A stretch of 64,000 bases of DNA from Lactobacillus sp. W8174 (GCF_016100975.1 NZ_JACFRN010000003.1:124001-188000), one strand, 5' to 3'; shown: positions 7,244 to 17,386, counted from the first letter of the stretch. Numbers and translations: made by a program. Notes: generated by a model not told the origin, from the sequence alone.

Positions 7244-9775
7244 ATGGCTGCTAAACATTTTTATGAAACTTTTCACCCTGAACACTATGACTTGTTCATA
7301 GACATTAATCGGGCACAGAAAACTATTAACGGTACTTCAACAATAACAGGTGAGGCACTTGAAAATACTATTTTAATTAATCAGAAGTATATGAAAATTG
7401 CTTCTGTTACCAGTGCAGGCAAGGATGTACCGTTCACTGTCAATGAGGACAAAGAAGCAATTGCTATTGAACTGGGTCAAACTGGCAAAGTCACAGTTGA
7501 GATTAAGTATTCGGCACCGCTGACTGATTCTATGATGGGAATTTATCCGTCATACTATCAAGTTGATGGTGTTCAAAAGCAGATTATCGGTACTCAATTT
7601 GAAACAACAGCTGCACGTCAGGCTTTCCCATGTGTTGATGAGCCGGAAGCCAAAGCTACTTTTTCTTTAGCACTTAAGTATGATGAGCATGAAGGTGAAA
7701 CTACAATTGCCAACATGCCGGAAGTTAAAGTTGAAGATGGCGTGCACTACTTCGAACAAACGGTTAGAATGTCCAGCTACTTGATTGCCTTTGCTTTTGG
7801 TGAATTACAATCAAAGATCATCGAAACCAAAGACGGCGTTAAAGTAGGAGTTTTTGCGACTAAAGCACATCAAGCAAAGGAATTAGACTTTGCTTTGGAT
7901 ATCGCAAAACGGGCAATTGAATTTTACGAAGAATTTTACCAAACCAAGTACCCGCTGCCACATTCTTGGCAATTGGCGCTGCCCGACTTTTCTGCCGGAG
8001 CAATGGAAAACTGGGGCTTAGTCACATATCGTGAAGTCGCAATTTTACTTGATCCTGATAATGCTACTCCTTATCAAAAGGCGTATGTGGCAACGGTTAT
8101 CACTCATGAATTGGCGCACCAATGGTTTGGCGATCTAGTTACCATGAAGTGGTGGGATGACTTATGGCTCAATGAAAGTTTTGCCAACATGATGGAATAT
8201 GTTTCAGTTGATGCTTTGGAGCCGAGTTGGCATGTATGGGATAATCTTTACCAAATTTCTGAGGTGCCAGCAGCTTTAAAACGTGATGCCACTGATGGTG
8301 TCCAATCCGTTCACGTTAATGTGGAGCATCCAGCTGATATTGACTCGATTTTTGATAGTGCAATTGTTTACGCTAAAGGTTCGAGGATGCTGGTTATGGT
8401 ACGGGCACTCTTAGGGGACGATGCTTTGCGTAAGGGACTTAAGTATTACTTTGAGCAGCACCAATATGGCAACGCTACGGGTGACGACTTGTGGAGTGCT
8501 CTTTCGACTGCCACCGATTTAGATATTGGTAAAATCATGCATACTTGGCTTGATCAACCGGGTTACCCTGTTGTTTCCGCTAAAGTAAACTCAGCTGGTC
8601 ACTTGATTTTGAGCCAAAAGCAGTTCTTCGTCGGTGAAGGCAAAGAAGTTGGACGCAAGTGGGCTATCCCTTTGAACGCAAACTTTACGGCACCGCAGAT
8701 TATGTCTGAACGTGAACTGGATCTGGGAGATTACCAAGAATTACGCAGTGCAGCTGGTCACGCTTTGCGTGTAAACGTAGGCAATAGTTCACACTTCATT
8801 GTCAATTATGATGAAACCTTGATGAACGATATTATGGCTGAATTTAATCAGCTTAAACCGGTAGATCAATTGCAATTATTGCAAGATTTAGGACTTTTAG
8901 CAGAAGGCAAGCAAATCTCATACGCTGAAATTGTACCGTTGCTGCCGAAATTTGCGGATTCCAAATCATACATTGTCATTAGTGCCTTGTTATCTAGTAT
9001 CCGTTCATTATTTAAATTTGTTACACCTGATTCAGCTCAAGAAAAAGATTTGAAGGCATTTGTTAATAAATTAGCCCAAAAGCAAGTTGAACGTTTAGGT
9101 TGGCAAGCAAAAGATTCTGATACAGATGATGATAAGAGAATTCGACCACTAGAAATAGCCTTAGCCTTATATGCCGAAAATCCTGCTGTGATAAAAGCTG
9201 GTCACCAAATTTTTGTTGAGCACGATCAAAACTTAAACGAAATTGATGCTTCAGTTCGACCGTATGTTTTAATGAATGAAGTTAGGAATTATAATGAACC
9301 AGGATTAGTTGATCGTTTGCTGAAAGAATATCAAGCTGCCATCGATCCTAACTATAAGGATGATCTTACTGATGCTATTACCAACACCAAGAATCCCGCT
9401 GAAATCAAGAAACTTATTGAGAATTTTGAGAATGCTGCAGTTGTTAAGCCTCAAGATTTGCGCTCTTGGTTTGCGAATGTCTTAGCTAATCCAAAAGGCG
9501 AACAATTTGCTTGGGACTGGTTACGGGACCAATGGTCATGGCTGGAAAAGACAGTCGGGGGTGATATGGAATTTACCACTTATATTACTGTGGCTTCAAA
9601 CATTTTCCATACTGAAAAGAGATTGGAAGAATTCAAAGAATTCTTTGAGCCAAAGGTTGATCAGCCGGGTCTTGGTCGTGAGATCAGAATGGATACCAAG
9701 AATATCGAGTCCAAGGTTGACGTGATTAATGCTGAAAAGGATGCTGTCAATCAGGCTGTTAAGGAAGCTTTATAA
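7244..9775 (+). CDS. pepN: Aminopeptidase N (M1 family)
   Basis: 843-residue zinc aminopeptidase that removes N-terminal residues from peptides in the cytoplasm, a core proteolytic enzyme of lactobacilli. The exopeptidase motif GAMEN is at residues 252-256. The zinc site HELAHQWFG begins at His288, with the third ligand in WLNES near 311. Length and C-terminal helical ERAP1-like domain match lactobacillar PepN. ATG is preceded by a strong AGGAGG at 7233-7238. It is a single-gene unit followed by a terminator. No signal peptide is present. Confidence 0.97.
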   Translation: MAAKHFYETFHPEHYDLFIDINRAQKTINGTSTITGEALENTILINQKYMKIASVTSAGKDVPFTVNEDKEAIAIELGQTGKVTVEIKYSAPLTDSMMGIYPSYYQVDGVQKQIIGTQFETTAARQAFPCVDEPEAKATFSLALKYDEHEGETTIANMPEVKVEDGVHYFEQTVRMSSYLIAFAFGELQSKIIETKDGVKVGVFATKAHQAKELDFALDIAKRAIEFYEEFYQTKYPLPHSWQLALPDFSAGAMENWGLVTYREVAILLDPDNATPYQKAYVATVITHELAHQWFGDLVTMKWWDDLWLNESFANMMEYVSVDALEPSWHVWDNLYQISEVPAALKRDATDGVQSVHVNVEHPADIDSIFDSAIVYAKGSRMLVMVRALLGDDALRKGLKYYFEQHQYGNATGDDLWSALSTATDLDIGKIMHTWLDQPGYPVVSAKVNSAGHLILSQKQFFVGEGKEVGRKWAIPLNANFTAPQIMSERELDLGDYQELRSAAGHALRVNVGNSSHFIVNYDETLMNDIMAEFNQLKPVDQLQLLQDLGLLAEGKQISYAEIVPLLPKFADSKSYIVISALLSSIRSLFKFVTPDSAQEKDLKAFVNKLAQKQVERLGWQAKDSDTDDDKRIRPLEIALALYAENPAVIKAGHQIFVEHDQNLNEIDASVRPYVLMNEVRNYNEPGLVDRLLKEYQAAIDPNYKDDLTDAITNTKNPAEIKKLIENFENAAVVKPQDLRSWFANVLANPKGEQFAWDWLRDQWSWLEKTVGGDMEFTTYITVASNIFHTEKRLEEFKEFFEPKVDQPGLGREIRMDTKNIESKVDVINAEKDAVNQAVKEAL

Positions 9776-9807
9776 GTAAAAGTTATTTAATATTTAAAAT
9801 TGCAAAG

Positions 9808-9857
9808 CCTGTTAACTAAAGCGAGTGTGAACTTGATATTAAGTTAACAGGTTTTTT
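9808..9857 (+). terminator. pepN terminator
   Basis: Inverted repeat CCTGTTAACT (9808-9817) and AGTTAACAGG (9842-9851) followed by six T. The loop is 24 nt. Confidence 0.75.
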
Positions 9858-9867
9858 GTATAACAAA

Positions 9868-9899
9868 AAAGAACAAGTTTTTAAATTCTTGTTCTTTAT
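9868..9899 (-). terminator. Terminator of the L,D-transpeptidase gene
   Basis: AAAGAACAAG (9868-9877) pairs with CTTGTTCTTT (9888-9897). Read on the minus strand the stem is followed by a run of T, fitting the transpeptidase gene that ends at 9917. Confidence 0.75.
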
Positions 9900-9916
9900 T
9901 TTGCTTACTAAATTAC

Positions 9917-11128
9917 TTAATCGTATATAATTACCGGTTCATGCTTGCTTACATTATGCCAGACTTGTTTTATTTCTCTAGGCTTGATATTAACGCAGCC
10001 ATGAGAACCCCCACGTAAATAAGCTTTTTTACTCCAATCGCCGCGCCAACTGGCATCATGGAAACCGCAGCCACTTAAAGTAAATGGCATCCAGTATCTG
10101 ACTGGTGAAGCATATTTAGAGCCGTCGTTATTGCGTCCGCGCAATACAGCATGACCTTGCTTATAGTGAATATACCAAACTCCTTGAGGGGTACTGTTAC
10201 CCTTAACGCCATCTCTCGTACCAGTGACAATATCATTCAAGTGTACGACTAATTTGCCATTTTTTACAATCCACATTTCCTGCTTTTTAAGTGAAACAAC
10301 AATATAGTTATTCCCTATACCGTGATTGTTTTTGCCATAGCCTAAGCCATAAGTGCTATAACCCAGGCCATAGATGTAATCTTTACCATCAAGATTTTTA
10401 GTCCCGTTTAAAAATGCTTGCTCGACAGCTGCTTGAGCCCTTTTGACATGAACACCCCAACCATAGCTTTGGTTTTTGACGGTAATTTTGTTTCCTGCAA
10501 CTTTGTTGCCCTTTGGCACAGTGAACTTGTAACTTTGGTGAATAGTTGCAACTTCCTGATCAATTTTATTGAGTTTTGCTGTTAAATTTTCCGAGTTAAG
10601 AAATGAATATTTGCCTTTTTTGTAAATTGCCTGATTAATCAGACTTTGAGCTTTAAGCTGATAATCTTTGCCGGCAACATGGTAATTGACTACAGCATGA
10701 CTGACTGCGTGCATTTTTTTATTGGCAGCATCTAAGTCAGTATTGCGGTATTCATAATTTTGCTTGTCTGGCATCGTTGTATGCTGTTTTTTGAAGTAAT
10801 TGGCAACTTCCTTTTTCTTAATCGTATCAATGCTGGGATCGCGTTCAATTGCAACTTTACCATTTTCTAGGGAAACAATATTGTTGGCTTTCCGATTAAT
10901 CTTGGCTGTTGCTTTATTAATTGTTAAGTTTCCAACTTCGACTCCATAAATATTAACATTAGGGTTAAAATGATTAATAGCGAATGCTTTAGCCTGCTTT
11001 TGCGATTCAACGTGATTATTATATAGAACCACGCCAAATATAACTGCTAAAATCAGAACAATTCCGATAATAATCAGAAATAAGTTATTGCGGTTATTGT
11101 GTTTTTTTAAATTTCTTTTTGATTGCAT
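9917..11128 (-). CDS. L,D-transpeptidase (YkuD domain), membrane-anchored
   Basis: 403-residue cell-wall enzyme. After a basic cytoplasmic start there is one transmembrane segment (about residues 16-37). A putative peptidoglycan-binding region follows, then a C-terminal YkuD catalytic domain with GGSHGCVNIKP, where His and Cys are the catalytic pair that forms 3-3 cross-links or attaches proteins to peptidoglycan. The frame is open to 11182, but ATG at 11126-11128 is chosen because GGTGG lies just upstream and the membrane anchor then starts normally. It is divergent from the DUF4931 gene. Confidence 0.9.
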   Translation of the reverse strand: MQSKRNLKKHNNRNNLFLIIIGIVLILAVIFGVVLYNNHVESQKQAKAFAINHFNPNVNIYGVEVGNLTINKATAKINRKANNIVSLENGKVAIERDPSIDTIKKKEVANYFKKQHTTMPDKQNYEYRNTDLDAANKKMHAVSHAVVNYHVAGKDYQLKAQSLINQAIYKKGKYSFLNSENLTAKLNKIDQEVATIHQSYKFTVPKGNKVAGNKITVKNQSYGWGVHVKRAQAAVEQAFLNGTKNLDGKDYIYGLGYSTYGLGYGKNNHGIGNNYIVVSLKKQEMWIVKNGKLVVHLNDIVTGTRDGVKGNSTPQGVWYIHYKQGHAVLRGRNNDGSKYASPVRYWMPFTLSGCGFHDASWRGDWSKKAYLRGGSHGCVNIKPREIKQVWHNVSKHEPVIIYD

Positions 11129-11240
11129 AGTTCTACCACCGTTGGAATTTTTTAAAAAATAATTGCGGTTACAGTTTACCATCTATTGCGGCTCTAGTAA
11201 AATGCAAGATTTAAGAAAATTTTTTAGGAGGGATTGCCCA

Positions 11241-12050
11241 ATGGAAAATGACCCATTAGTGTTTGATGTTAACATAGCTAAAGAAAAGCCTAATTCTTAC
11301 CGTAAAGTGAAAAATAATTCTGGTTGTCCCTTTTGTAATGTGGCGGAACTGACTAATATTATAAAAAGGCAGGGAGGGATGATCTGGCTGGATAACAAAT
11401 ATCCGACATTGCTGGATACTGTTCAGACAGTTTTGATTGAATCCAATAAACATACGGGAGATATCACTACCTATTCACCTGAATATAATCGGGCTTTGAT
11501 GCGCTTTTCACTGTCATGTTTTAAGCAAATGAATGATTCACCTGAGTTCGGATCGGTATTGTGGTACAAGAATTTTGGCAAAAATTCTGGAGGTTCACTT
11601 GAGCACCCGCACATGCAAATCGTTGGCTTGAAAAAGATGAACGGCTATAAGTATCTGCAGCCCAACAATTTTGAAGGCATTAGTATTTTTAACAACAACG
11701 GGCTAGAGGTTAACGTTGGCACCCATCCGATTCAAGGCTATATCGAATTAGATTTCAACCTGCTTGATGAAAAAAGTATTGATGACTGGTCCGACTGGAT
11801 TCAAAGCGGAGCTAAATACATGCTGGAAGTTTTGTCCAATGGTCGCTGTGACTCCTACAATTTGTTCTTTTATCCGCGTTTTGATCAGGGGATTTGTGCG
11901 AAATTGATTTTGCGCTACACAGCTTCGCCATATTTTGTCGGCTATAAGCTTTCACAGGTAGATAATCGGGAAAAATTACTTACGGAAGCTGAAAAATTCA
12001 AGCGCTTTTTTGAGTCTGGATCAGTTTTAGAGAAAGGATTTAAAATATAG
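11241..12050 (+). CDS. DUF4931 / GalT-like HIT-superfamily protein
   Basis: 269-residue protein related to galactose-1-phosphate uridylyltransferases. An N-terminal CPFC zinc-type pair is followed by the HIT-like active-site segment GGSLEHPHMQIVG (His-x-His-x-Gln). This family (DUF4931) is widespread in lactobacilli but its reaction is not established; nucleotidyl transfer or hydrolysis is a reasonable guess from the fold. ATG at 11241 is preceded by AGGAGGG; upstream in-frame codons lack a ribosome site and overlap the divergent gene's promoter. Confidence 0.75.
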   Translation: MENDPLVFDVNIAKEKPNSYRKVKNNSGCPFCNVAELTNIIKRQGGMIWLDNKYPTLLDTVQTVLIESNKHTGDITTYSPEYNRALMRFSLSCFKQMNDSPEFGSVLWYKNFGKNSGGSLEHPHMQIVGLKKMNGYKYLQPNNFEGISIFNNNGLEVNVGTHPIQGYIELDFNLLDEKSIDDWSDWIQSGAKYMLEVLSNGRCDSYNLFFYPRFDQGICAKLILRYTASPYFVGYKLSQVDNREKLLTEAEKFKRFFESGSVLEKGFKI

Positions 12051-12158
12051 CTTTTATTGAAGTAATTATTGTTAAAACTAATACTTAGCAGAGATAATAT
12101 TTGCGACAAATAATTCTAAGCAATATAATAGCAAGGTGTTTTTTTAAGGAGGACGCAA

Positions 12159-12773
12159 ATGCGCAGAAAAGAAACTAAGAACCTGGCTATTACTGCCATA
12201 TTTGTCGCAATCTTTTTATTGCAAACTTTCATTCCTAATATCGGTTATATTCGCATATTGCCAACTTTGCCGGCTATAACTACTATTCCTTTGACTGTTT
12301 CCATTTATTCTTTGCTTATGGGACCAATTGCCGGCACATTTTTTGGTATTTTCTGGGGTATTGCCCGTATGGTGCAGGCATATACGCAACCAGGCGATAT
12401 TGTCAGCTTAATGCTCTTTCAAAACTTTGCGATTGCCGTAATTCCTAGTGTTTTGGCGGGTCTTTTTCCAGGACTGATTGGAAAATTAACTGCTAAAAAG
12501 AAAAATAGCATTAAAGAAGTAAGCTACACGGTTGCGGGAGCAGTGACTTCTTTAACTAACACTGTTTTTGTAATTCTATTAACCAGTCTGGTTTTCATGG
12601 GCAACTCTGCCAAACTGCTAGGCCATTTGGGCAGCTTCACTCAGGGGACGCCTTTAATTACAGCGTTAATAATTGCTTTAGGTTTGAACGGCCTGGTTGA
12701 GGCAGTATTTACTGCAATTGTGACACCAATTATTGTGACGCCACTCAACAAGGTGCTGCGCAGAGTGGGCTAA
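12159..12773 (+). CDS. ECF transporter S-component (substrate-binding membrane protein)
   Basis: 204-residue, six-helix membrane protein of the energy-coupling-factor S-component type. These proteins bind a vitamin or precursor with high affinity and are driven by a shared EcfA-EcfA'-EcfT module encoded elsewhere. The overall pattern resembles the pantothenate/folate-type S-components, but the sequence alone does not fix the substrate and no vitamin riboswitch is visible upstream. ATG follows an AAGGAGG site by 6 nt. It is an orphan gene, as is usual for group II ECF systems. Confidence 0.75.
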   Translation: MRRKETKNLAITAIFVAIFLLQTFIPNIGYIRILPTLPAITTIPLTVSIYSLLMGPIAGTFFGIFWGIARMVQAYTQPGDIVSLMLFQNFAIAVIPSVLAGLFPGLIGKLTAKKKNSIKEVSYTVAGAVTSLTNTVFVILLTSLVFMGNSAKLLGHLGSFTQGTPLITALIIALGLNGLVEAVFTAIVTPIIVTPLNKVLRRVG

Positions 12774-12845
12774 GAGAATTGAAGTTTTTTTAAGAAAAAC
12801 TTAATATTCTTAATTGACCGTTAAAAATAAGGAAAAAGTATTCAG

Positions 12846-12879
12846 ATAAGTCTTTCTAAATTGGAAAGGCTTATTTTTC
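12846..12879 (+). terminator. Terminator after ECF S-component
   Basis: ATAAGTCTTTC (12846-12856) pairs with GGAAAGGCTTAT (12863-12874, one G-U pair) and is followed by T residues. It lies just upstream of the ABC exporter promoter region. Confidence 0.7.
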
Positions 12880-12881
12880 TA

Positions 12882-12913
12882 TTGACAAAAGTTAGAAATA
12901 CAATTAGTGTATT
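12882..12913 (+). promoter_or_regulatory. -35 box and dyad in front of the ABC exporter operon
   Basis: A consensus TTGACA (12882-12887) is followed by an inverted repeat AATACA-N5-TGTATT at 12897-12913. No good -10 is found at normal spacing, so promoter use may need an activator, or a weak -10 overlaps the dyad. The symmetry suggests an operator for an unlinked regulator. Confidence 0.4.
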
Positions 12914-12953
12914 AGATAAATAGTACAGAAGTATTGCAACGAGGATTTTACAA

Positions 12954-13703
12954 ATGACTGAAATTTTACGAGTAGATCAAGTTACTAAGACATATGGCAA
13001 GCGGGGCGAAAAGCAATACCAGGCTCTCAAGGGCATTAATTTTGCGGTTAATTCAGGTGAATTTGTAGCCATTATGGGCGCCTCTGGTTCCGGTAAAACA
13101 ACTTTGCTTAACATTTTGTCAACTTTGGACAAACCGACAACAGGCAATGTTTTTATTAACCATGAGGATAACAGCACTTTAAATGCCAATCAATTAGCTG
13201 ACTTTAGAAGTAAGCAAATCGGCTTTATTTTTCAAGATTTTAATTTGCTGGAAAATTTAACTAATCGTGAAAATATTGCCTTGCCTTTAAGTTTAAGGGG
13301 TATTTCTCCAAGAAAAATTGATCCGCTGGTTGACAAAATCGCAACTAGACTGGGCATTAAAGAAATTCTGCCCAAGTATCCTGCTGAGGTCTCGGGTGGG
13401 CAAAAGCAGAGGGTAGCAGCTGCCAGGGCGTTAGTACATGAACCTGCAATTCTGCTTGCCGATGAGCCGACGGGTGCCTTAGATTCAAAGAGCGCCCGTG
13501 AATTGCTCTATACTATGGCAGATTTGAATCAAAACGATGGCATCACCACTCTGATGGTTACTCACGACCCGTTTGCTGCCAGTTTTGCCAGTCGTATTTT
13601 ATTTATTAAAGACGGCAAGATTGGTGAGCAAATGTTGAAAAAAGGTCAGTCCAGACAAGAATTTTACCATCTATTAATCGATCACTTAGATACTGACGAA
13701 TAA
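12954..13703 (+). CDS. ABC transporter ATPase (BceA/MacB-type)
   Basis: 249-residue ATPase. Walker A is GASGSGKTT near residue 43, Q-loop IFQDFN, signature VSGGQKQR, Walker B ILLADEPTGALD and the switch His in VTHD. The LADEPTGALD form is typical of ATPases paired with FtsX/MacB-type permeases that act in antimicrobial-peptide resistance or lipoprotein handling. It begins an operon with two large permeases; the second gene starts 12 nt downstream. No two-component system is adjacent, unlike most BceAB loci. Confidence 0.92.
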   Translation: MTEILRVDQVTKTYGKRGEKQYQALKGINFAVNSGEFVAIMGASGSGKTTLLNILSTLDKPTTGNVFINHEDNSTLNANQLADFRSKQIGFIFQDFNLLENLTNRENIALPLSLRGISPRKIDPLVDKIATRLGIKEILPKYPAEVSGGQKQRVAAARALVHEPAILLADEPTGALDSKSARELLYTMADLNQNDGITTLMVTHDPFAASFASRILFIKDGKIGEQMLKKGQSRQEFYHLLIDHLDTDE

Positions 13704-13714
13704 GGAGAACTAAA

Positions 13715-15520
13715 ATGGTTTGGAAGTTGTCCTTAACGGGAATCAAAAGTCGTTTTAAAGATTATGCGGTTTTATTTTCCGGCTTGGTTGTTGCCAGCAT
13801 GATCTTTTACATGTTCCTTACAATCACAATTAATCCTACTTTTATCAAAAATGATATTTCAGCACCAAGTAACTATGTTCGGTTCACTTTTGCCTTTGGT
13901 ATTATCTTGCTGATAATCATTACTATGGTTTACCTGGTTTATGCCAATTCTTTTTTGTTGAGCATGCGTAAACACGATTACGGTATGTATATGATGCTGG
14001 GAGCTAAGAGTACCAAAATTGGGTTACTAATTTTTTTGGAAACTTTAATAACTGGCATTTTAGCTACACTAGTGGGTATTGTGCTCGGGTTTGGCCTGAC
14101 TGCAATAGTGTCACAGCTGTTGATATCTCGCTTAGGGTTGACAGTGAAACATTTTGCGGTTGTTTTACCAAACGCTATCATTTGGACGATTATCTTCTTC
14201 ATTATCATGTTCTTATTCGGAGCTTTGAAAAATGTCCGTAAATTGACCAAGACGCCAGTAATTGAACTATTGCGCGATGACCAAAAGCCAGTTGCTTACA
14301 AACACCGGCCGGTCTTGCACTGGATTCAAGGAATACTGGGTCTGTTACTTTTAGCTGCAGGCTACTTTATTTTGGGTCTTCCAGGCGGTGCTATTTTATT
14401 TATTATTCCAGCAGCGCTGGTGACAATAGTCGCTGGCTCCTATTTCACATTTAACGCTTTTTTCAGCACCTTAATCGGATTTTTGCTTAACCGCAGAAGC
14501 TTTTCTTATCATGGCATCCGGGTATTTACTTTAGGCCAGTTGAAATTTCGATTGCATGATTATACGCGAATTTTGACAGTTGTTTCATTGCTTTTTGCCT
14601 TGGCACTTGGAGCTATTACTGTGGGGCTTAACTTCAGCACGCTCAGTGAGCAGCTTGAAGACAATTTTTATTATGACACTACTATTATCAGTGACTCTCC
14701 CAAAGTTGAGCAGGCTAAAAATAAACTGACGATTACTCGTGAGCAAACCTATCATTATAAAGAACAGGGTAAATATTTGTATTTTAACCGCAGTGAATTT
14801 AACAATAACCCGGTAAAAAACGTCAAGTTTTACATGAAAAATGGTAAACCGGCATACAAGAAGGTCAATTTGCCCACTGAGAAATTGGACGTCCCAGCGA
14901 CATACGCTAACAATGCCTTTGGTGCTATGGTTCCTGATGGTATTGCTAAAATCATTCGCCTGGTTTCACCAAAAAAATGGACCGAGAAAAAAGGACAAGA
15001 CAAGTTTGTCAGCTTTGTAAAAGTGAAAAACTTTGATCAGGATTTCCCCACCATCTTAAAATTGCAGAAACAACAACTGAAGGAAAATCCTGCTTATTCT
15101 TATATTTATACTTCCAGCAAGGCGGGCAGTTTCCAGTTAATCAAGAATTTCAGCAGCGGTTTTGAATTTATGGGCTTCTTTTTAGGCTTCGCTTTCCTGA
15201 CCATGCTGGCTTCAACTTTAATGTTCAAGGTCTTAAGTGGCGCAGCTAGTGACAAGGTGCGTTACCAAATGTTATTTGAAATTGGCACAAGGGCAAAAGT
15301 TTTGCGTCAATCTATTAAAAATGAGATTGGAGTGCTGTTTATTCTGCCCGGCGTATTAGGCGTAATCGATGTGCTCTTTGGGTTGAGGCTGTTTAAATTG
15401 CTCTTGCCACACCCATACCAGAACTTATGGATTCCTTTTACAATTTTTATCGTGCTATACCTGATTTATTACTTATTAACCGTAAAACTATATGAAAAAA
15501 TCGTCCTGGAATGTGAGTAA
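13715..15520 (+). CDS. BceB-like FtsX-domain ABC permease, copy 1
   Basis: 601-residue permease. Hydrophobic helices at the N-terminus, a conserved VYLVYANSFLLSMRKHDYG stretch and MYMMLGAKST loop lead into an FtsX domain; residues about 310-470 form a large extracytoplasmic domain, and a second FtsX domain closes the protein (SGAASDKVRYQM). This is the Bce-type layout used to remove peptide antibiotics from their lipid targets. TAAGGAG precedes the ATG. It is a tandem paralog of the next gene, sharing many identical blocks. Confidence 0.88.
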   Translation: MVWKLSLTGIKSRFKDYAVLFSGLVVASMIFYMFLTITINPTFIKNDISAPSNYVRFTFAFGIILLIIITMVYLVYANSFLLSMRKHDYGMYMMLGAKSTKIGLLIFLETLITGILATLVGIVLGFGLTAIVSQLLISRLGLTVKHFAVVLPNAIIWTIIFFIIMFLFGALKNVRKLTKTPVIELLRDDQKPVAYKHRPVLHWIQGILGLLLLAAGYFILGLPGGAILFIIPAALVTIVAGSYFTFNAFFSTLIGFLLNRRSFSYHGIRVFTLGQLKFRLHDYTRILTVVSLLFALALGAITVGLNFSTLSEQLEDNFYYDTTIISDSPKVEQAKNKLTITREQTYHYKEQGKYLYFNRSEFNNNPVKNVKFYMKNGKPAYKKVNLPTEKLDVPATYANNAFGAMVPDGIAKIIRLVSPKKWTEKKGQDKFVSFVKVKNFDQDFPTILKLQKQQLKENPAYSYIYTSSKAGSFQLIKNFSSGFEFMGFFLGFAFLTMLASTLMFKVLSGAASDKVRYQMLFEIGTRAKVLRQSIKNEIGVLFILPGVLGVIDVLFGLRLFKLLLPHPYQNLWIPFTIFIVLYLIYYLLTVKLYEKIVLECE

Positions 15521-15571
15521 AATTGGGAGCAGTAAATAGATTCTTGTTTTTAATTAAAGAAAGGAGCAGTA

Positions 15572-17386
15572 ATGATTTGGAAACTGTCTGTGACGGGGAT
15601 TAAGAATAGGCTAAAAGATTATCTGGTATTATTTTCTGGTTTAATTGTTGCCAGCATGATTTTCTACATGTTCTTGTCAATTGCTACTAACCCTGTATTT
15701 ATTAGTAAAGATGTCTACGGTAGAACAGCATACCTAACTTATATTTTTACCTTTGGCATTATTTTGTTAGTAATCATTGCATCGGTTTATCTTGTTTATG
15801 CCAATTCGTTTTTGTTAAGTATGCGTAAGCATGACTATGGCATGTATATGATGCTTGGAGCCAAAAGCACGCGGATTGGTTTACTAATTTTTTCTGAAAC
15901 TCTGCTAACCGGCTTTTTAGCAGTTCTGCTGGGAATAATACTGGGGCTTGGGTTGACCACTATAGTTACCAAGGTGCTGGTAGGTAAATTAGGGCTCGAA
16001 ATTACGCACTATAAGGCAATATTACCCAGCGCAATAATAGGGACACTGCTTTTCTTTGTTATTATTTTTCTCTTGGGTGCACTGAGCAATGTGCACAAAC
16101 TTACACATACTCCGGTAATTGATCTTTTACACGAAGATCAAACTCCCATTAATCTTAATCATCATCCACTTTTGCGGGGAATTGAAGCAATTTGCGGTGT
16201 GCTTTTGCTGGCAGTCGGTTACTATGTAATGACTCTGTCCACCAGATATATTTACTTTCTTATTCCCACCGCCTTAGTAACAATTATTGCTGGCTCTTTC
16301 TTCGTCTTTAATGGCGTCTTTACGGCTATTATTAATTATTTACTTAATAAAAAGTCTTTTTCATATCGTGGCATTAATGAATTTACTCTTGGTCAGTTGA
16401 AATTTCGTTTGCAAAGCTACACCAAGATATTAACTATGATTTCAATTCTGTTTGCCTTGGCTTTAGGTGCAATTACCGTGGGACTTAATTTTGGTTCCAT
16501 GAAGGATGAAACGCAAAAAAGCATTTATTATGATGCTACAATTATCAGTCAGATGCCAGCAGTTAAAAAAGCAGAAGCAAAGTTAACCATTACTAACAAA
16601 CAGACTTATCACTACAAAGAAAAGGGGATGCACCTCTACTTTAACCGCACGGAATTTGAAAAACAGCCGCTGAAAGAAATAGAAATCTATTTTCATAACA
16701 ATCAAGACAATTTACCTACATATAAAGTGAAAACACTGGTTACTGCCAAACTGGATAAACCGGAAACAGCTGCCAACAGCATTTTTAGCCAAATGGTGCC
16801 TAATGGCATTCCTAAGAAAATTAAGCTAGTTTCACAGCAAAGATGGAATACACTTAATGGTCAGAAAAAATTCGTCAGTTATATTAATGTCAAAGACTTT
16901 GCCCATGATTTTCCAGTGATTAAACAAATTCAAAAAGAGCAACTGAAGGAAAATCGCAACTATAAAGATATTTACCTTTCTTCAAAATCATATAACTATA
17001 ACAATATGATTGGCTTTACCAGTGCGTTTGAATTTATGGGCTTTTTCTTAGGTTTAGCATTTCTGACTATGCTCGCTTCGACGCTAATGTTTAAAGTTTT
17101 AAGCGGTGCTGCCAGTGACAAGGTGCGCTACCAGATGCTACATGAAATTGGAGCTAGACCACAATTATTGCGTAGTTCAATCAGAAAAGAGATTGGTACT
17201 TTGTTCACCATGCCTGCAATTTTAGGCATAGTAGATGTTCTTTGTGGCTTACAACTGTTTAAAACATTGCTGATATCTCCATACCATAATATCTGGATTC
17301 CATTTACAATTTTTATTGTGCTTTATCTGGGTTATTATTTGTTAACAGTTACATTATATGAAAAAATTGTACTCACAAATAAATAA
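15572..17386 (+). CDS. BceB-like FtsX-domain ABC permease, copy 2
   Basis: 604-residue paralog of the preceding permease with the same helix order, the same YANSFLLSMRKHDYGMYMML block and the same C-terminal SGAASDKVRYQM block. The extracytoplasmic domain (about 310-475) is the most diverged part, as expected if the two copies recognise different ligands or form a heterodimer over the single ATPase. Translation starts on ATG after AAAGGAG, 51 nt downstream of copy 1. A hairpin terminator lies at 17472. Confidence 0.88.
   Translation: MIWKLSVTGIKNRLKDYLVLFSGLIVASMIFYMFLSIATNPVFISKDVYGRTAYLTYIFTFGIILLVIIASVYLVYANSFLLSMRKHDYGMYMMLGAKSTRIGLLIFSETLLTGFLAVLLGIILGLGLTTIVTKVLVGKLGLEITHYKAILPSAIIGTLLFFVIIFLLGALSNVHKLTHTPVIDLLHEDQTPINLNHHPLLRGIEAICGVLLLAVGYYVMTLSTRYIYFLIPTALVTIIAGSFFVFNGVFTAIINYLLNKKSFSYRGINEFTLGQLKFRLQSYTKILTMISILFALALGAITVGLNFGSMKDETQKSIYYDATIISQMPAVKKAEAKLTITNKQTYHYKEKGMHLYFNRTEFEKQPLKEIEIYFHNNQDNLPTYKVKTLVTAKLDKPETAANSIFSQMVPNGIPKKIKLVSQQRWNTLNGQKKFVSYINVKDFAHDFPVIKQIQKEQLKENRNYKDIYLSSKSYNYNNMIGFTSAFEFMGFFLGLAFLTMLASTLMFKVLSGAASDKVRYQMLHEIGARPQLLRSSIRKEIGTLFTMPAILGIVDVLCGLQLFKTLLISPYHNIWIPFTIFIVLYLGYYLLTVTLYEKIVLTNK

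Noticed and set aside
12060-12158. Vitamin riboswitch upstream of the ECF S-component
   Set aside because: The 108-bp gap has no conserved thiamin, riboflavin, folate or queuosine riboswitch core.
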